A DNA stretch of 64,000 bases from Flavobacterium panici (GCF_903819335.1 NZ_CAIJDE010000044.1:141003-205002), one strand, 5' to 3'. Positions 43,361 to 53,138 are shown, counted from the first letter of the stretch. The notes: generated by a model not told the origin, from the sequence alone. Translations and numbers: made by a program.

Positions 43361-43789
43361 ATGATGAAAAAGATTTTTATCCTTGTTTTAATTACTTCGA
43401 TTTTATTTTCCTGTAAGTGTCAAAAAACAGATTCGGCCGCAAAACTCGACGGAACCTGGGAACTCAATTATATTACCGGACCTCGAATTACTTTTGATGG
43501 TTTATATCCGAATAAAAAACCGACTATAACCTTCAATACAAAAGACAATCAGGTTTCTGGAAACAATAGTTGTAATTCCTATACTGGAAAATTGGTTGTA
43601 AACGGCAATAAAATTGATTTTACACAGCCAATGGCAGTTACTAAAATGATGTGCATTGACGGACAGCAAGGCGAACAAACTTATATGAGTACGCTTCAAA
43701 AAATTACATCGTATGATATTACAGATGATGGGAAAACGCTGAATTTGATTTCAGGAGATATTGCAATGATGAGATTTACGAAAAAGTAA
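43361..43789 (+). CDS. META-domain lipoprotein (HslJ-like)
   Basis: 142 aa; lipobox LFSC (Cys17). The META fold is readable: LDGTWELNYITG, GNNSCNSYTGKLVVNGNKIDF and the C-terminal LNLISGDIAMMRFTKK. E. coli HslJ is a heat-inducible relative implicated in resistance to novobiocin. First of three secreted proteins in the same direction (43361-44917). Confidence 0.82.
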   Translation: MMKKIFILVLITSILFSCKCQKTDSAAKLDGTWELNYITGPRITFDGLYPNKKPTITFNTKDNQVSGNNSCNSYTGKLVVNGNKIDFTQPMAVTKMMCIDGQQGEQTYMSTLQKITSYDITDDGKTLNLISGDIAMMRFTKK

Positions 43790-43818
43790 ACGACTTGTTT
43801 TACTTAAAATAATATGAG

Positions 43819-44340
43819 ATGAAAACTAAATTATTCCTTTTATTAGTACTGTTTGGCTTTTTGAATTTTTCTGTATTTGCACAGCAAAAAAGCAAAAAAG
43901 AACTCAAAGCCGAAAAAGAACTGCAAAAACAAAAAGAAACAGAAGCTTTAATTGATTCTAAAAATTTTGTTTTTGAAGCCCAAAAGGTCACACCACAAGG
44001 CGGACGGCTTATTATTTTAGATTATAATACTTATTTTTTGAAGTTTAATGCTGAAAAAACAACCTGTGATCTTCCTTTTTTTGGCCGTGGATATAATGTT
44101 GGTTACGGAAGTGACGGCGGAATTAAATTTGAAGGAATACCCGAAAATATTAAAATAGGGAAGAAGTCTAAAAATTATAGTGTGAGAGCCACCGTAAAAG
44201 GCAAAGACGATGTTTATGATTTAATATTTACTATTTTTTTTGATGGAGGAGCTTCACTTTCTGTCACCAGTAATAATAGATCACCAATTTCTTATGATGG
44301 AGAAATAAGCGCACCAAGAACACAAGAAACGAAAAATTAA
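43819..44340 (+). CDS. DUF4251 family secreted protein
   Basis: 173 aa with signal peptide (MKTKLFLLLVLFGFLNFSVFAQ). After a Lys/Glu-rich spacer, the DUF4251 core reads NFVFEAQKVTPQGGR, LDYNTYFLKFNAEKTTCDLPFFG, and GGIKFEGIPENIKIGKKSKNY. Function unknown; typical of Bacteroidota. Follows the META lipoprotein after 29 bp and is likely co-transcribed. Confidence 0.82.
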   Translation: MKTKLFLLLVLFGFLNFSVFAQQKSKKELKAEKELQKQKETEALIDSKNFVFEAQKVTPQGGRLIILDYNTYFLKFNAEKTTCDLPFFGRGYNVGYGSDGGIKFEGIPENIKIGKKSKNYSVRATVKGKDDVYDLIFTIFFDGGASLSVTSNNRSPISYDGEISAPRTQETKN

Positions 44341-44431
44341 AAAACTTTTTTTTATAATATAACTCCCATTTTTTAAATCAATATATTTTAGAATGCATAA
44401 TTATTTAGAAACAAATTTAAAAATCAATACT

Positions 44432-44917
44432 ATGAAAAAATTAAGTCTTATTTTTATTATGGCAATTGCCGTGTTTTCATCTTATGCACAATCTTCGTTT
44501 AAAGAAGATGTAGATGTTTTACAAAGTGTTTACGGAAAATCTAAAGCCGATTTAGTAAAACAGTATATGAATTTATCAGATGCTCAATCAGCAGCTTTTA
44601 CGAAAGTGTATGATAATTATGAAACAGAGCGAAAAAATCTCGGGCAGGAAAAATTTCAATTAATAAATGATTATGCACAAAACTATGCAACGCTTACAGA
44701 TGCAAAGGCAGATGAATTAGCAAAAGGAACTTTAAAAAATCATCTGGCTTATGAAAAATTATTCTCTAAAACATACGGACAGGCAAAGAAAGCGGTTGGA
44801 GCAATAAATGCCGCAAAATTTATTCAGTTAGAAGTTTATTTGCAGACAATAATTAGAGCAGAAATTTTAGAATCGATTCCGTTTATTGGAGAATTAGACA
44901 AATCAAAAATCCAATAA
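44432..44917 (+). CDS. Secreted helical protein, function unknown
   Basis: 161 aa from ATG 44432, with signal peptide (MKKLSLIFIMAIAVFSSYAQ). The mature chain is predicted all-helical, with many Lys/Glu/Ala and KVYDNYETERKNLGQEKFQL-type stretches, like the CpxP/Spy-type proteins of the ECF operon at 30638 but without the LTxxQ motif. Third in a row of secreted proteins with the same direction. Confidence 0.65.
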   Translation: MKKLSLIFIMAIAVFSSYAQSSFKEDVDVLQSVYGKSKADLVKQYMNLSDAQSAAFTKVYDNYETERKNLGQEKFQLINDYAQNYATLTDAKADELAKGTLKNHLAYEKLFSKTYGQAKKAVGAINAAKFIQLEVYLQTIIRAEILESIPFIGELDKSKIQ

Positions 44918-44935
44918 AAACATCTTTATAAAATA

Positions 44936-44972
44936 AAACGGCAGTTACTTAAAAAATAACTGCCGTTTTTTA
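44936..44972. terminator. Bidirectional terminator
   Basis: AAAACGGCAGTTA / TAACTGCCGTTTT with an 8-nt loop between convergent genes. Confidence 0.85.
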
Positions 44973-44988
44973 TTTGCTTTAATGAAAT

Positions 44989-46083
44989 TTATTTAGACGT
45001 TTTAACTTCATAAATGGCATTAACCATTCCGTCACGGAAACTGTCTAAAGTCAATTCCCAAAACATGATTCCGCCTAATTTTTTAGACTTCACATATTCT
45101 GTTTTTGCCTTAATAGATTTAATATCATCTGATGTTGCAAAAGTTTTCGTTCCTTCATTATACCAGTATGGAGCTTTTGCTTTATCATCCCAGAAATATT
45201 TCCAGCCGTTTGCTTCTGTATAAGTTGTGGCATAGTTTTTAAAGTCAGCACCTTGAAAATGCTCTCCTGCCTGATACAATCCGTTATTGATATTTTCTAC
45301 ATTTTTCCATTGTCTGGTATAAAATGCACCTCCAATTACTAATTTTTCAGCAGGAACTCCAGCTTTCAATAAAAACTCAACCGCTCTGTCTGTAGATTCT
45401 TCTTTTGGATTTGTACTGTATAATGGTGTGTGATGTCCTGTAACTTTAGAATATCCATTTACTAAATCATAACTCATGATATTGATACGGTTTACTAATG
45501 GAGATACGGCTTTCCAATCAATCGATTCATCAAGATATTTTTGAAAACCTCCGGCAGCAAAACTCAACTCATATTTTTTACCTAAAGTTGAACGAAGAAT
45601 TTTAAGCAATTCGGTAAAATTTGGTTTGTCAACAGCTTGATATAAATGTCCAGGAAGGCCTTCAATTGCAGGATATTCCCAATCTAAATCTAAACCGTCC
45701 ACTTTAAAGTAATCGCTCACTTCTTTTACTGATTTTGCGAATTTCAAACGACCATCAGCAGTAGAAAATGCATCAGAACATGGTTCGCAGCCGCCCCAGC
45801 CGCCAAGAGATAAAACGATTTTTAATTTTGGATTTTTAGCTTTTAGAGAAACTAAATGTTTTATGGTAATAGAATCTTTAGGAGAATCAACACTTAGTTT
45901 TCCATCTTTTAAATGACAAAAGCTAAAGATAATTTGATCTAGTTTATTGACTTCGTACTCGTCAATTAGTTTAGAATCACCAGTATAATAAGCGATGATG
46001 TCTAATTTCTTATTCTTCTGCGCAAAAATGTTTGTGGATATAAGGCAGATAAATAAAAGGGCAATTAGGCTAATTTGTTTCAT
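44989..46083 (-). CDS. Glycoside hydrolase family 18 chitinase
   Basis: 364 aa with signal peptide (MKQISLIALLFICLISTNIFAQ). The GH18 catalytic motif DGLDLDWE is at 129-136 (proton donor E136), preceded by LSLGGWGGCE and followed by the barrel motif MSYDLVNGY. No carbohydrate-binding or sorting domain is added. It should cut chitin or chito-oligomers in the envelope or medium. Neither a chb-type operon nor a SusCD pair surrounds it. Confidence 0.9.
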   Translation of the reverse strand: MKQISLIALLFICLISTNIFAQKNKKLDIIAYYTGDSKLIDEYEVNKLDQIIFSFCHLKDGKLSVDSPKDSITIKHLVSLKAKNPKLKIVLSLGGWGGCEPCSDAFSTADGRLKFAKSVKEVSDYFKVDGLDLDWEYPAIEGLPGHLYQAVDKPNFTELLKILRSTLGKKYELSFAAGGFQKYLDESIDWKAVSPLVNRINIMSYDLVNGYSKVTGHHTPLYSTNPKEESTDRAVEFLLKAGVPAEKLVIGGAFYTRQWKNVENINNGLYQAGEHFQGADFKNYATTYTEANGWKYFWDDKAKAPYWYNEGTKTFATSDDIKSIKAKTEYVKSKKLGGIMFWELTLDSFRDGMVNAIYEVKTSK

Positions 46084-46195
46084 TTTATGTTTTTTGAAGA
46101 TTTAAAACGCTAAATATAAAACATTAGAATTTAAATTTTGCCATCAATCCTGTAACATAACCTCAATTTTAATAAAGATTTGTGAAATTGGTTGA

Positions 46196-46474
46196 AACCA
46201 TATAAGTGATATAAGTTCATTTTAGAGTGGACAGAATTTTATTCCGTTCCAATATTCCGTAGAGACGCACAGCAGTGCGTCTAACATAACGTAGACGCAC
46301 TGCTGTGCGTCTCTACAAAAAATGCCACAGATTACAGGATTAAAATGATTAAAAAAATCTGTGAAAATCCTTTAATCTGTGGCAAAACAAAAATACACAT
46401 AGTTAGACGCACTGCTGTGCGTCTCTACAAAAAAAACACAATCTTTTAAATGAACTTATATAACTTATATGGTT
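46196..46474. repeat. Nested inverted repeat with three R-type palindromes
   Basis: Outer arms 46196-46222 (AACCATATAAGTGATATAAG...) and 46448-46474 are inverted with one mismatch in 27. Inside are three copies of the R palindrome AGACGCAC-N-GCAGTGCGTCT-type (46259-46283, 46290-46317, 46402-46428); the last two read the same way and the first is inverted. Between them is a stem GCCACAGATTA / TAATCTGTGGC (about 46323-46383). No ORF is present. Looks like a palindromic dispersed element stacked into another. The same R unit recurs at 60248-60675. Confidence 0.7.
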
Positions 46475-46492
46475 CAAAAAAAATAAAAAAAT

Positions 46493-46524
46493 AAACCCGC
46501 ACAGTTTCGGACTTGTGCGGGTTT
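46493..46524 (-). terminator. Terminator of the fad operon
   Basis: AAACCCGCACA / TGTGCGGGTTT with a 10-nt loop, about 30 bp past the acyl-CoA dehydrogenase stop on the minus strand, followed by a T run. Confidence 0.82.
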
Positions 46525-46556
46525 AAACAAATTAAAAGCTAAAAACTATTTTTGAA

Positions 46557-48362
46557 TTAGAAGCAGTATGAATTTTCTGCAACTAATTTAGAAGCAATTG
46601 TTTCTCTTAATGCCACAACATTTGGCAAGTTGGTGTATTTTGTAAAACGTTTTAATCCCATTAACATCATACGTTGTTCGTCACCTTCAGAGAAAGAAGC
46701 AATTCCTTCTTTTCCTCTTAAGTTTACGATATCTACCGCTTTGTACAAGTATAATTTTGCCATAGCGATTTGTTCTTTTACTTTATCTTCACCTTCTCTT
46801 TTAGCTAATTTCTCAGTTCTAAGAATAGTACTTTCTGCCATGTAGATTTCGATTAAGATATCAGCAGCAGCCATCAATAATTGTTGGTGAGAATCTAAAT
46901 CCGGACCATATTTTTGAACAGCGCTTCCTGCAACCATTAAGAAAACTTTTTTCAAGTTAGCAACGATTGTTTTTTCTTCTGCAAATAATTCAGAGAAATC
47001 TGGAGTATCAAAAGATGGAATTCCCATTAATTCTTCCTGAACTTTCATTGCAGGACCTAATAAATCAACGTGGCCTTTCATTGCTTTTTTGATCAACATA
47101 CCTACAGAAAGCATTCTGTTGATTTCGTTTGTTCCTTCGTAGATACGAGCGATACGAGCATCTCTCCAGGCACTTTCCATTGGAGTATCTTCAGAGAATC
47201 CCATTCCGCCGAAAACCTGGATACCTTCGTCAGAACAGTTTTGAACGTCCTCAGAAACGGCTACTTTCAAGATAGAACACTCGATAGCATATTCTTCAAC
47301 ACCTTTCAATTCTGCTTCCTGATGACTAGTACCTTCTGCTTCACGAGCAGCGATTCTGTCTTCGATATCTTTTGCAGCACGATAAGAAGCACTTTCTCCA
47401 GCGTAAGCGCTAGTTGCCATTTCAGCTAATTTAGAACGGATAGCTCCAAAAGATGAAATAGAAGTATTAAACTGAATTCTTTCGTTAGCATATTTTACAG
47501 CTCCAGTAGTAACTCTTCTTTGAGCATCAAGACATGCAGCAGCCAATTTAATACGACCAACATTTAAAGCATTCATTGCGATTTTGAAACCGTTTCCTCT
47601 TTCAGATAACATGTTTTCAACAGGAACTTTTGTATCGTTGAAGAAAACCTGACGAGTAGAAGAAGCACGGATTCCTAATTTGTGCTCTTCTTCATTCATA
47701 GAAATTCCGTTAGATGGATCGTTTTCTACGATGAAACCTGTAATATTTTTATCATCACCAATACGAGCAAAAACGATGAAAACGCTGCAGAAACCTGCAT
47801 TCGAAATCCACATTTTTTGACCAGTAATTAAATAATGAGTTCCATCTTCAGATAAAACAGCTTTAGTTTTTCCTGAGTTTGCATCAGATCCTGCGCCTGG
47901 TTCAGTTAAACAATAAGCTCCAAACCATTCTCCAGAAGCCAATTTTGGAACGTATTTTTTCTTTTGTTCTTCGGTTCCATAAAGAGTAATTGGCATGGTT
48001 CCAATTCCTGTATGTGCACCAAAAGCAGTTGAGAATGAACCTGTTGCTCCAGAAATGTAGTCGCAAACTAACATTGTAGAAACAAATCCCATTCCTAATC
48101 CGCCGTATTCTTCAGGAACTGCAACTCCTAAAAGTCCTAGTTCACCTGCTTTACGCATAGATGATTCTGTATAAGCATAATCTTTTTTCTCAAAACGATC
48201 TTTGTGCGCCCATAATTCTTTGTCTACGAACTCTTTTACAGAGTCACGCATCATTAACTGCTCTTCAGAGAAATCTTCTGGTGTGAAGATATCTTCGCTC
48301 TTTGTTTCTTTAACTAAAAACTGACCACCACGGGTTACGTTTTTTTCGATTGTATCTGCCAT
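46557..48362 (-). CDS. fadE: Acyl-CoA dehydrogenase (long form)
   Basis: 601-aa flavoenzyme that oxidises acyl-CoA to trans-2-enoyl-CoA. The N-terminal core reads ELGLLGVAVPEEYGGLGMGF and the FAD/substrate region YCLTEPGAGSDANSGKTKA, GQKMWISNAGFCSVFIVFAR, and FGGMGFSEDTPMESAWRDARIARIYEGTNEI. The extra 150 C-terminal residues form a helical domain as in VLCAD-like enzymes. Last gene of the fatty acid degradation operon; 222 bp before it comes a dispersed repeat (48411-48567). Confidence 0.9.
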   Translation of the reverse strand: MADTIEKNVTRGGQFLVKETKSEDIFTPEDFSEEQLMMRDSVKEFVDKELWAHKDRFEKKDYAYTESSMRKAGELGLLGVAVPEEYGGLGMGFVSTMLVCDYISGATGSFSTAFGAHTGIGTMPITLYGTEEQKKKYVPKLASGEWFGAYCLTEPGAGSDANSGKTKAVLSEDGTHYLITGQKMWISNAGFCSVFIVFARIGDDKNITGFIVENDPSNGISMNEEEHKLGIRASSTRQVFFNDTKVPVENMLSERGNGFKIAMNALNVGRIKLAAACLDAQRRVTTGAVKYANERIQFNTSISSFGAIRSKLAEMATSAYAGESASYRAAKDIEDRIAAREAEGTSHQEAELKGVEEYAIECSILKVAVSEDVQNCSDEGIQVFGGMGFSEDTPMESAWRDARIARIYEGTNEINRMLSVGMLIKKAMKGHVDLLGPAMKVQEELMGIPSFDTPDFSELFAEEKTIVANLKKVFLMVAGSAVQKYGPDLDSHQQLLMAAADILIEIYMAESTILRTEKLAKREGEDKVKEQIAMAKLYLYKAVDIVNLRGKEGIASFSEGDEQRMMLMGLKRFTKYTNLPNVVALRETIASKLVAENSYCF

Positions 48363-48410
48363 TGCTTATGTTTTTTTGTATGTTTTTTTATGATATAATT
48401 ACCTCAATCT

Positions 48411-48567
48411 TGTCATTTCGACGAAGGAGAAATCTCCGCAAGCAGCTCTACAAAGATTATCAGCTGTGTGGAAAATCGTCGCGGAGATTTCTCCTTCGCC
48501 GAAATGACAAACTAGATGGTTACTTTGTCGAAATACTAGTGCGATTTCTCGTTCCTCGAAATGACAA
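48411..48567. repeat. Palindromic dispersed repeat inside the fad operon
   Basis: Arm 48411-48441 (TGTCATTTCGACGAAGGAG...) is inverted at 48480-48510, and a third, variant arm follows at 48541-48567 (GATTTCTCGTTCCTCG...). The same type of element sits before rtcB at 63155-63257. No ORF; it separates fadA from fadE. Confidence 0.7.
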
Positions 48568-48584
48568 ACTAAACGATTACTTTC

Positions 48585-49766
48585 TTATAATACCTCGTAA
48601 ACCCCCGCAGAACCTTGTCCAGTCCCCACACACATACTCACGATTCCGTATTTGTTACCTCTGCGTTTCATCTCGTCAAATAACTGAACAGAAAGTTTAG
48701 CTCCTGTACAACCTAGAGGGTGTCCTAAAGAGATCGCTCCACCGTTTACGTTTACGATTTCCGGGTTAATGTTTAATTCGCGAGTTACTGCTAAAGCTTG
48801 TGAAGCAAAAGCCTCATTTAATTCAATTAACTCGATATCGTTCAATGTTAAACCAGCTTGTTTCAACGCTTTCGGAATTGCTTTTACAGGACCAATTCCC
48901 ATAATTCTTGGCTCAACACCAGAAGAAGCAAAGTTTACTAAACGTGCAATTGGTTCAAGGTTTAATTCTTTTACCATTTCTTCGCTCATAATTAAAACGA
49001 ATGCTGCACCATCACTCATTTGAGATGAGTTCCCCGCAGTTACACTTCCGTCAGCAGCAAAAACTGGTTTTAAACCTGCTAAAGCTTCTTTAGAAGTTCC
49101 TGCTCTTGGACCTTCGTCTTTATTTACAACGTATGATTTTGTTTCTTTTTTACCATTTTCGTTGATGAAAGTCTGCTCAACAGTAATTGGAACGATTTGT
49201 TTGTCAAATTTTCCTTCTGCCTGTGCTTTCAAGGCTTTCATGTGAGAGTTGTAAGCAAACTCATCCTGATCTTCTCTTGAGATTTTGTATTGGTTAGCCA
49301 CCGCTTCAGCAGTTAAACCCATTCCCCAATAGTAATCTTCGTGACCTGCAGCCGCAACTTTATAATCCGGAGTTGGTTTGTAACCTCCCATTGGAATAAA
49401 ACTCATACTTTCTGCACCACCCGCAATGATACAATCTGCCATTCCTGATTGGATTTTCGCAGTCGCCATTCCGATAGTTTCTAATCCAGAAGCGCAATAA
49501 CGGTTAACTGTTACACCAGGAACATCTTCCACTTTTAGTCCCATTAAAGAGATCAAACGTCCAACGTTTAAACCTTGTTCTGCTTCCGGCATGGCATTTC
49601 CTACCATAACGTCATCGATACGTTTTTTATCAAAATCAGGCAGTTCATCCATCATAAACTGGATCGTTTCTGCAGCTAATTCGTCAGGTCTTTTAAATCT
49701 AAAAACACCTTTTGGAGCTTTTCCAACTGCTGTTCTATATGCTTTTACTATATATGCTGTTTTCAT
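48585..49766 (-). CDS. fadA: Acetyl-CoA C-acyltransferase (thiolase)
   Basis: 393-aa thiolase, cleaving 3-ketoacyl-CoA to acetyl-CoA and shortened acyl-CoA. The active-site Cys91 lies in VNRYCASGLETIG, His near 350 in GHPLGCTGAK and the second Cys near 381 in CVGTGQGSA. Third coding gene of the operon after the fadN-type gene, with a four-helix-bundle gene in between. Confidence 0.93.
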   Translation of the reverse strand: MKTAYIVKAYRTAVGKAPKGVFRFKRPDELAAETIQFMMDELPDFDKKRIDDVMVGNAMPEAEQGLNVGRLISLMGLKVEDVPGVTVNRYCASGLETIGMATAKIQSGMADCIIAGGAESMSFIPMGGYKPTPDYKVAAAGHEDYYWGMGLTAEAVANQYKISREDQDEFAYNSHMKALKAQAEGKFDKQIVPITVEQTFINENGKKETKSYVVNKDEGPRAGTSKEALAGLKPVFAADGSVTAGNSSQMSDGAAFVLIMSEEMVKELNLEPIARLVNFASSGVEPRIMGIGPVKAIPKALKQAGLTLNDIELIELNEAFASQALAVTRELNINPEIVNVNGGAISLGHPLGCTGAKLSVQLFDEMKRRGNKYGIVSMCVGTGQGSAGVYEVL

Positions 49767-49798
49767 AAATGATTGTATTAAGATTGGAGAATTAAGTA

Positions 49799-50179
49799 TT
49801 AAGATTTTCCAATTGTTTTGTTGATTTTATCCTTTAGTGATCTTTGAAATGAAAAATTCATATTCGAAACTTCTACTAATTGATTAATAGTTGGTTGAAT
49901 TAAATCTTCATTAACAAGCTTAAGTCTTTTTGCAAGTATTAATTGGGTTATTAATTCAAAAGTTGAACCATTTGCAATTCCTAAAAAATGCATAAATTCT
50001 TTATCTGAATTTCTACCTGAACCTTCAGCAATATTTGAAGGAATAGAAACAGCACATTTTTTTATTTGATGAATTAAATTGAATTTTTCATCATTTGGCA
50101 GCAATGCTGAGATTTCATAAACATAAACCGCTATATCCATTGCTTTTTGCCAAATCTTTAATTTTTCAAACTGGTGCAT
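49799..50179 (-). CDS. Four-helix-bundle protein (S23-type)
   Basis: 126 aa with the pattern FEKLKIWQKAMDIAVYVYE, HQIKKCAVSIPSNIAEGSGRNS, FLGIANGSTFELITQLILAKRL: the bundle protein first known from the 23S rRNA intervening sequences of spirochaetes. In Flavobacteriia it is a common stand-alone or interspersed gene of unknown function. Here it is wedged between the two beta-oxidation genes fadN and fadA, with 30 and 32 bp to either side, probably a late insertion into the operon. Confidence 0.85.
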   Translation of the reverse strand: MHQFEKLKIWQKAMDIAVYVYEISALLPNDEKFNLIHQIKKCAVSIPSNIAEGSGRNSDKEFMHFLGIANGSTFELITQLILAKRLKLVNEDLIQPTINQLVEVSNMNFSFQRSLKDKINKTIGKS

Positions 50180-50209
50180 TTCTTAATACTTAATTCTTAT
50201 TACTTGATA

Positions 50210-52600
50210 CTAGTTTCTCAAAGGTTTTCCTTTAGTCAACATGTACTGGATTCTTTCTAACGTCTTGCGTTCTGTACATAAACTCAGGAAAGCTTCACGT
50301 TCGATATCTAATAAATATTGTTCAGATACTAAAGTTGCTTCAGATAAATCACCACCAGCCATTACGTAAGCTAGTTTGTTAGCGATTTTCTTGTCGTGCT
50401 CAGAAATGTATTTTCCAGCTTCCATTTGATCTGTTCCAACTAAGAACATACCTAATGCTTGTTTTCCTAGAACTTTAATGTCGTTTCTTCTGATAGGCTG
50501 TGTATAACCAGCTTCAGCTAATAATAAAGCATGTTTTTTAGCTTCAGCAATCTGGCGATCTTTGTTTACTACAATGACGTCTTTTCCATGTTGTAAAAGT
50601 CCGGTATCAAAAGCCTCATATCCAGAAGTCGAAACTTTAGCCATAGCGATTGTTAAGAAATATTCTTGAAGAACGTTTAATTCCACATCATTTTTGCGGA
50701 ATAAATCTGATGCTCTTAAAGTCATTTCTTTAGAACCACCACCACCAGGGATAACTCCAACACCAAATTCAACTAATCCCATATAAGTTTCTGCAGCAGC
50801 AACTACTTTATCAGCGTGTAAGCTCATTTCGCATCCACCACCAAAAGTCATTCCGTGAGGCGCAACCACAACTGGAATAGAAGAGTAACGAACACGCATC
50901 ATTGTATCTTGGAACAATTTAATTGCCATGTTCAATTCGTCGTATTCCTGCTCAACTGCCATCATGAAAATCATTCCGATATTAGCCCCAACAGAGAAAT
51001 TCGCTGCTTGGTTTCCAATAACTAAACCTTGATATTCTTTTTCAGATAAGTCAATTGCTTTATTGATAGCTTGAAGTACATCGCCGCCAATTGTATTCAT
51101 TTTAGATTGGAATTCTAAGTTTAAAATTCCATCTCCTAAATCCTGAATAATTGCTCCACTGTTGCTCCAAACTTTTTTGCTTTCGCGAATGTTGTTTAGG
51201 ATAATGAATGAATCTTGTCCAGGAACTTTTACTTGTGATTTTGTTGGAATGTTATAGAAATAAGTAGCTCCTTCTTTTACAGAATAGAAACTATCGCTTC
51301 CAGAAGCCAACATTTCATTAACCCATGCAGCAGGCTCTAAACCTTCTGCTTTCATGATTTCAATTCCTTTGGCAACACCAATTGCATCCCAGATTTCGAA
51401 TGGACCATTTTCCCATCCAAAACCAGCTTTCATGGCATCGTCTATTTTGTATAATTCGTCTGAGATTTCAGGAATTCGGTTTGATACGTAAGCAAACATT
51501 CCAGCGAAACTCTTACGGTAGAATTCTCCCGCTTTGTCTGTTCCTTTAACTAAAACTTTAAAACGATTGATTGGTTTATCGATAGTTTTTGTTAATTCAA
51601 GAGTAGCAAAATTTGCTTTTTTTGCAGCGCGGTATTCTAATGTATCTAAGTCTAAAGAAAGGATATCTTTATCTACTTTTTTATAAAAACCTTGTCCAGT
51701 TTTGCTTCCTAACCAATTATTTTCCATCATTTTGTTGATGAAATCAGGAAGTTTGAACAATTCGTGTTGTTCGTCGTTAGGGCAGTTTTCGTAAATACCG
51801 TTGGCAACGTGTACCAAAGTATCTAAACCAACAACGTCAACGGTACGGAAAGTAGCTGATTTTGGACGACCAATTACTGGTCCTGTCAATTTATCAACTT
51901 CTTCGATCGTTAATCCCATTTCTTTTACCAAGTGGAATAAACTCTGGATTCCGTAAATACCAATTCTGTTTCCAATAAACGCCGGAGTATCTTTAGCAAC
52001 AACCGAAGTTTTTCCTAAGAATTTAGATCCGTATTCGTTTAAGAAATCCAATACTTCAGTTGAAGTTTTTGGGCCAGGAATAATTTCAAATAATTTTAAG
52101 TAACGCGCAGGGTTAAAAAAGTGTGTTCCGCAGAAGTGTTGTTGAAAATCTTCGCTTCTTCCTTCACTCATAAAATGAATTGGAATACCAGAAGTATTAG
52201 AAGTAACCAAAGTTCCCGGTTTACGGAATTTCTCGATTTGTTCAAAAACTAATTTCTTAATGTCTAAACGCTCTACAACAACCTCGATAATCCAGTCAAC
52301 ATTGGCAATTTTTGCCATATCATCAGTTGTATTTCCAGTCGTGATTCTGTTTGCGAATTTTTGACTGTAAATAGGAGAGGGTTTTGATTTTAATGAATTC
52401 GCCAAATGTTCGTTTACCACACGGTTGCGAACGGCTTTACTTTCAAGTGTTAATCCTTTTTTAGCTTCAGCTTCAGTCAGTTCGCGAGGTACGATGTCCA
52501 GAAGTAAAACTTCAACACCAATGTTAGCAAAATGACAAGCTATACCTGAACCCATAATTCCGGATCCAATTACAGCAACTTTTTTAATTGTGCGTTTCAT
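50210..52600 (-). CDS. fadN: 3-hydroxyacyl-CoA dehydrogenase/enoyl-CoA hydratase, FadN type
   Basis: 796-aa bifunctional enzyme with the dehydrogenase first and the hydratase last, the order of FadN (B. subtilis), not of proteobacterial FadB. The Rossmann motif is GSGIMGSGIACHFA (12-25) and the dehydrogenase catalytic block QQHFCGTHFFNPARYLKLFE (about 150-169). In the C-terminal third the crotonase motif reads ANIGMIFMMAVEQ, then FGGGCEMSLHADKVVAAAETYMGLVEFGVGVIPGGGG. Operon order fadN-fadA-fadE equals that of B. subtilis. Confidence 0.9.
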   Translation of the reverse strand: MKRTIKKVAVIGSGIMGSGIACHFANIGVEVLLLDIVPRELTEAEAKKGLTLESKAVRNRVVNEHLANSLKSKPSPIYSQKFANRITTGNTTDDMAKIANVDWIIEVVVERLDIKKLVFEQIEKFRKPGTLVTSNTSGIPIHFMSEGRSEDFQQHFCGTHFFNPARYLKLFEIIPGPKTSTEVLDFLNEYGSKFLGKTSVVAKDTPAFIGNRIGIYGIQSLFHLVKEMGLTIEEVDKLTGPVIGRPKSATFRTVDVVGLDTLVHVANGIYENCPNDEQHELFKLPDFINKMMENNWLGSKTGQGFYKKVDKDILSLDLDTLEYRAAKKANFATLELTKTIDKPINRFKVLVKGTDKAGEFYRKSFAGMFAYVSNRIPEISDELYKIDDAMKAGFGWENGPFEIWDAIGVAKGIEIMKAEGLEPAAWVNEMLASGSDSFYSVKEGATYFYNIPTKSQVKVPGQDSFIILNNIRESKKVWSNSGAIIQDLGDGILNLEFQSKMNTIGGDVLQAINKAIDLSEKEYQGLVIGNQAANFSVGANIGMIFMMAVEQEYDELNMAIKLFQDTMMRVRYSSIPVVVAPHGMTFGGGCEMSLHADKVVAAAETYMGLVEFGVGVIPGGGGSKEMTLRASDLFRKNDVELNVLQEYFLTIAMAKVSTSGYEAFDTGLLQHGKDVIVVNKDRQIAEAKKHALLLAEAGYTQPIRRNDIKVLGKQALGMFLVGTDQMEAGKYISEHDKKIANKLAYVMAGGDLSEATLVSEQYLLDIEREAFLSLCTERKTLERIQYMLTKGKPLRN

Positions 52601-52652
52601 ATTTGTAAAATTTGTTTTTTTGGGTAGAATCTGAATTTTCCTTTAAAAAAGA

Positions 52653-53138
52653 TTATTCATTTTCTGGGTTTTCTGTTTGCTTCGCCAGATCGCTGGCGCT
52701 CGTGTGATTGAAAATATTTTTATCCTGAATTAATTCGTTTATGATTTCAGAAACTTCGATAAAATGTTTCAGTTTTTCGTCTGATACATGTTTTCTAACC
52801 GTTTCATTAAATTTCAGAACTGTATTTTTAGATAAATCTCTTTTTTCTTTTCCAAAGTCGGTTAGGTAGATTAAAACACCTCGCCCGTCACTTGGGTTCT
52901 TTTTGCGAACAATTAAACCTTTTTCTTCCATAGATTTAAGTGTTCTTGTTAAGCTGGTTGCTTCCATACCCATTCTTGGGCCTAAAGCGGTTGATGGAGT
53001 TCCTTCTTCCTTATCCATACTTAAAAGAGCAAATCCTGTTGCCATGGTAGCATCGTACTTTGCAGCCTCTTCATTATACATTCTTGAAACAGCCTGCCAT
53101 GTAGCTCTCAAAATATAATCTATTGTTTTGTCTTTCAT
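52653..53138 (-). CDS. MarR family transcriptional regulator of the fad operon
   Basis: 161 aa winged-helix regulator; the wing and recognition helix lie at LGPRMGMEATSLTRTLKSMEEKGLIVRKKNPSDGRGVLIYLTDFG (about 57-101). It is the first gene of the beta-oxidation operon, 52 bp before fadN. A regulator of this position is expected to respond to acyl-CoA or fatty acids; this is inferred. Confidence 0.88.
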   Translation of the reverse strand: MKDKTIDYILRATWQAVSRMYNEEAAKYDATMATGFALLSMDKEEGTPSTALGPRMGMEATSLTRTLKSMEEKGLIVRKKNPSDGRGVLIYLTDFGKEKRDLSKNTVLKFNETVRKHVSDEKLKHFIEVSEIINELIQDKNIFNHTSASDLAKQTENPENE

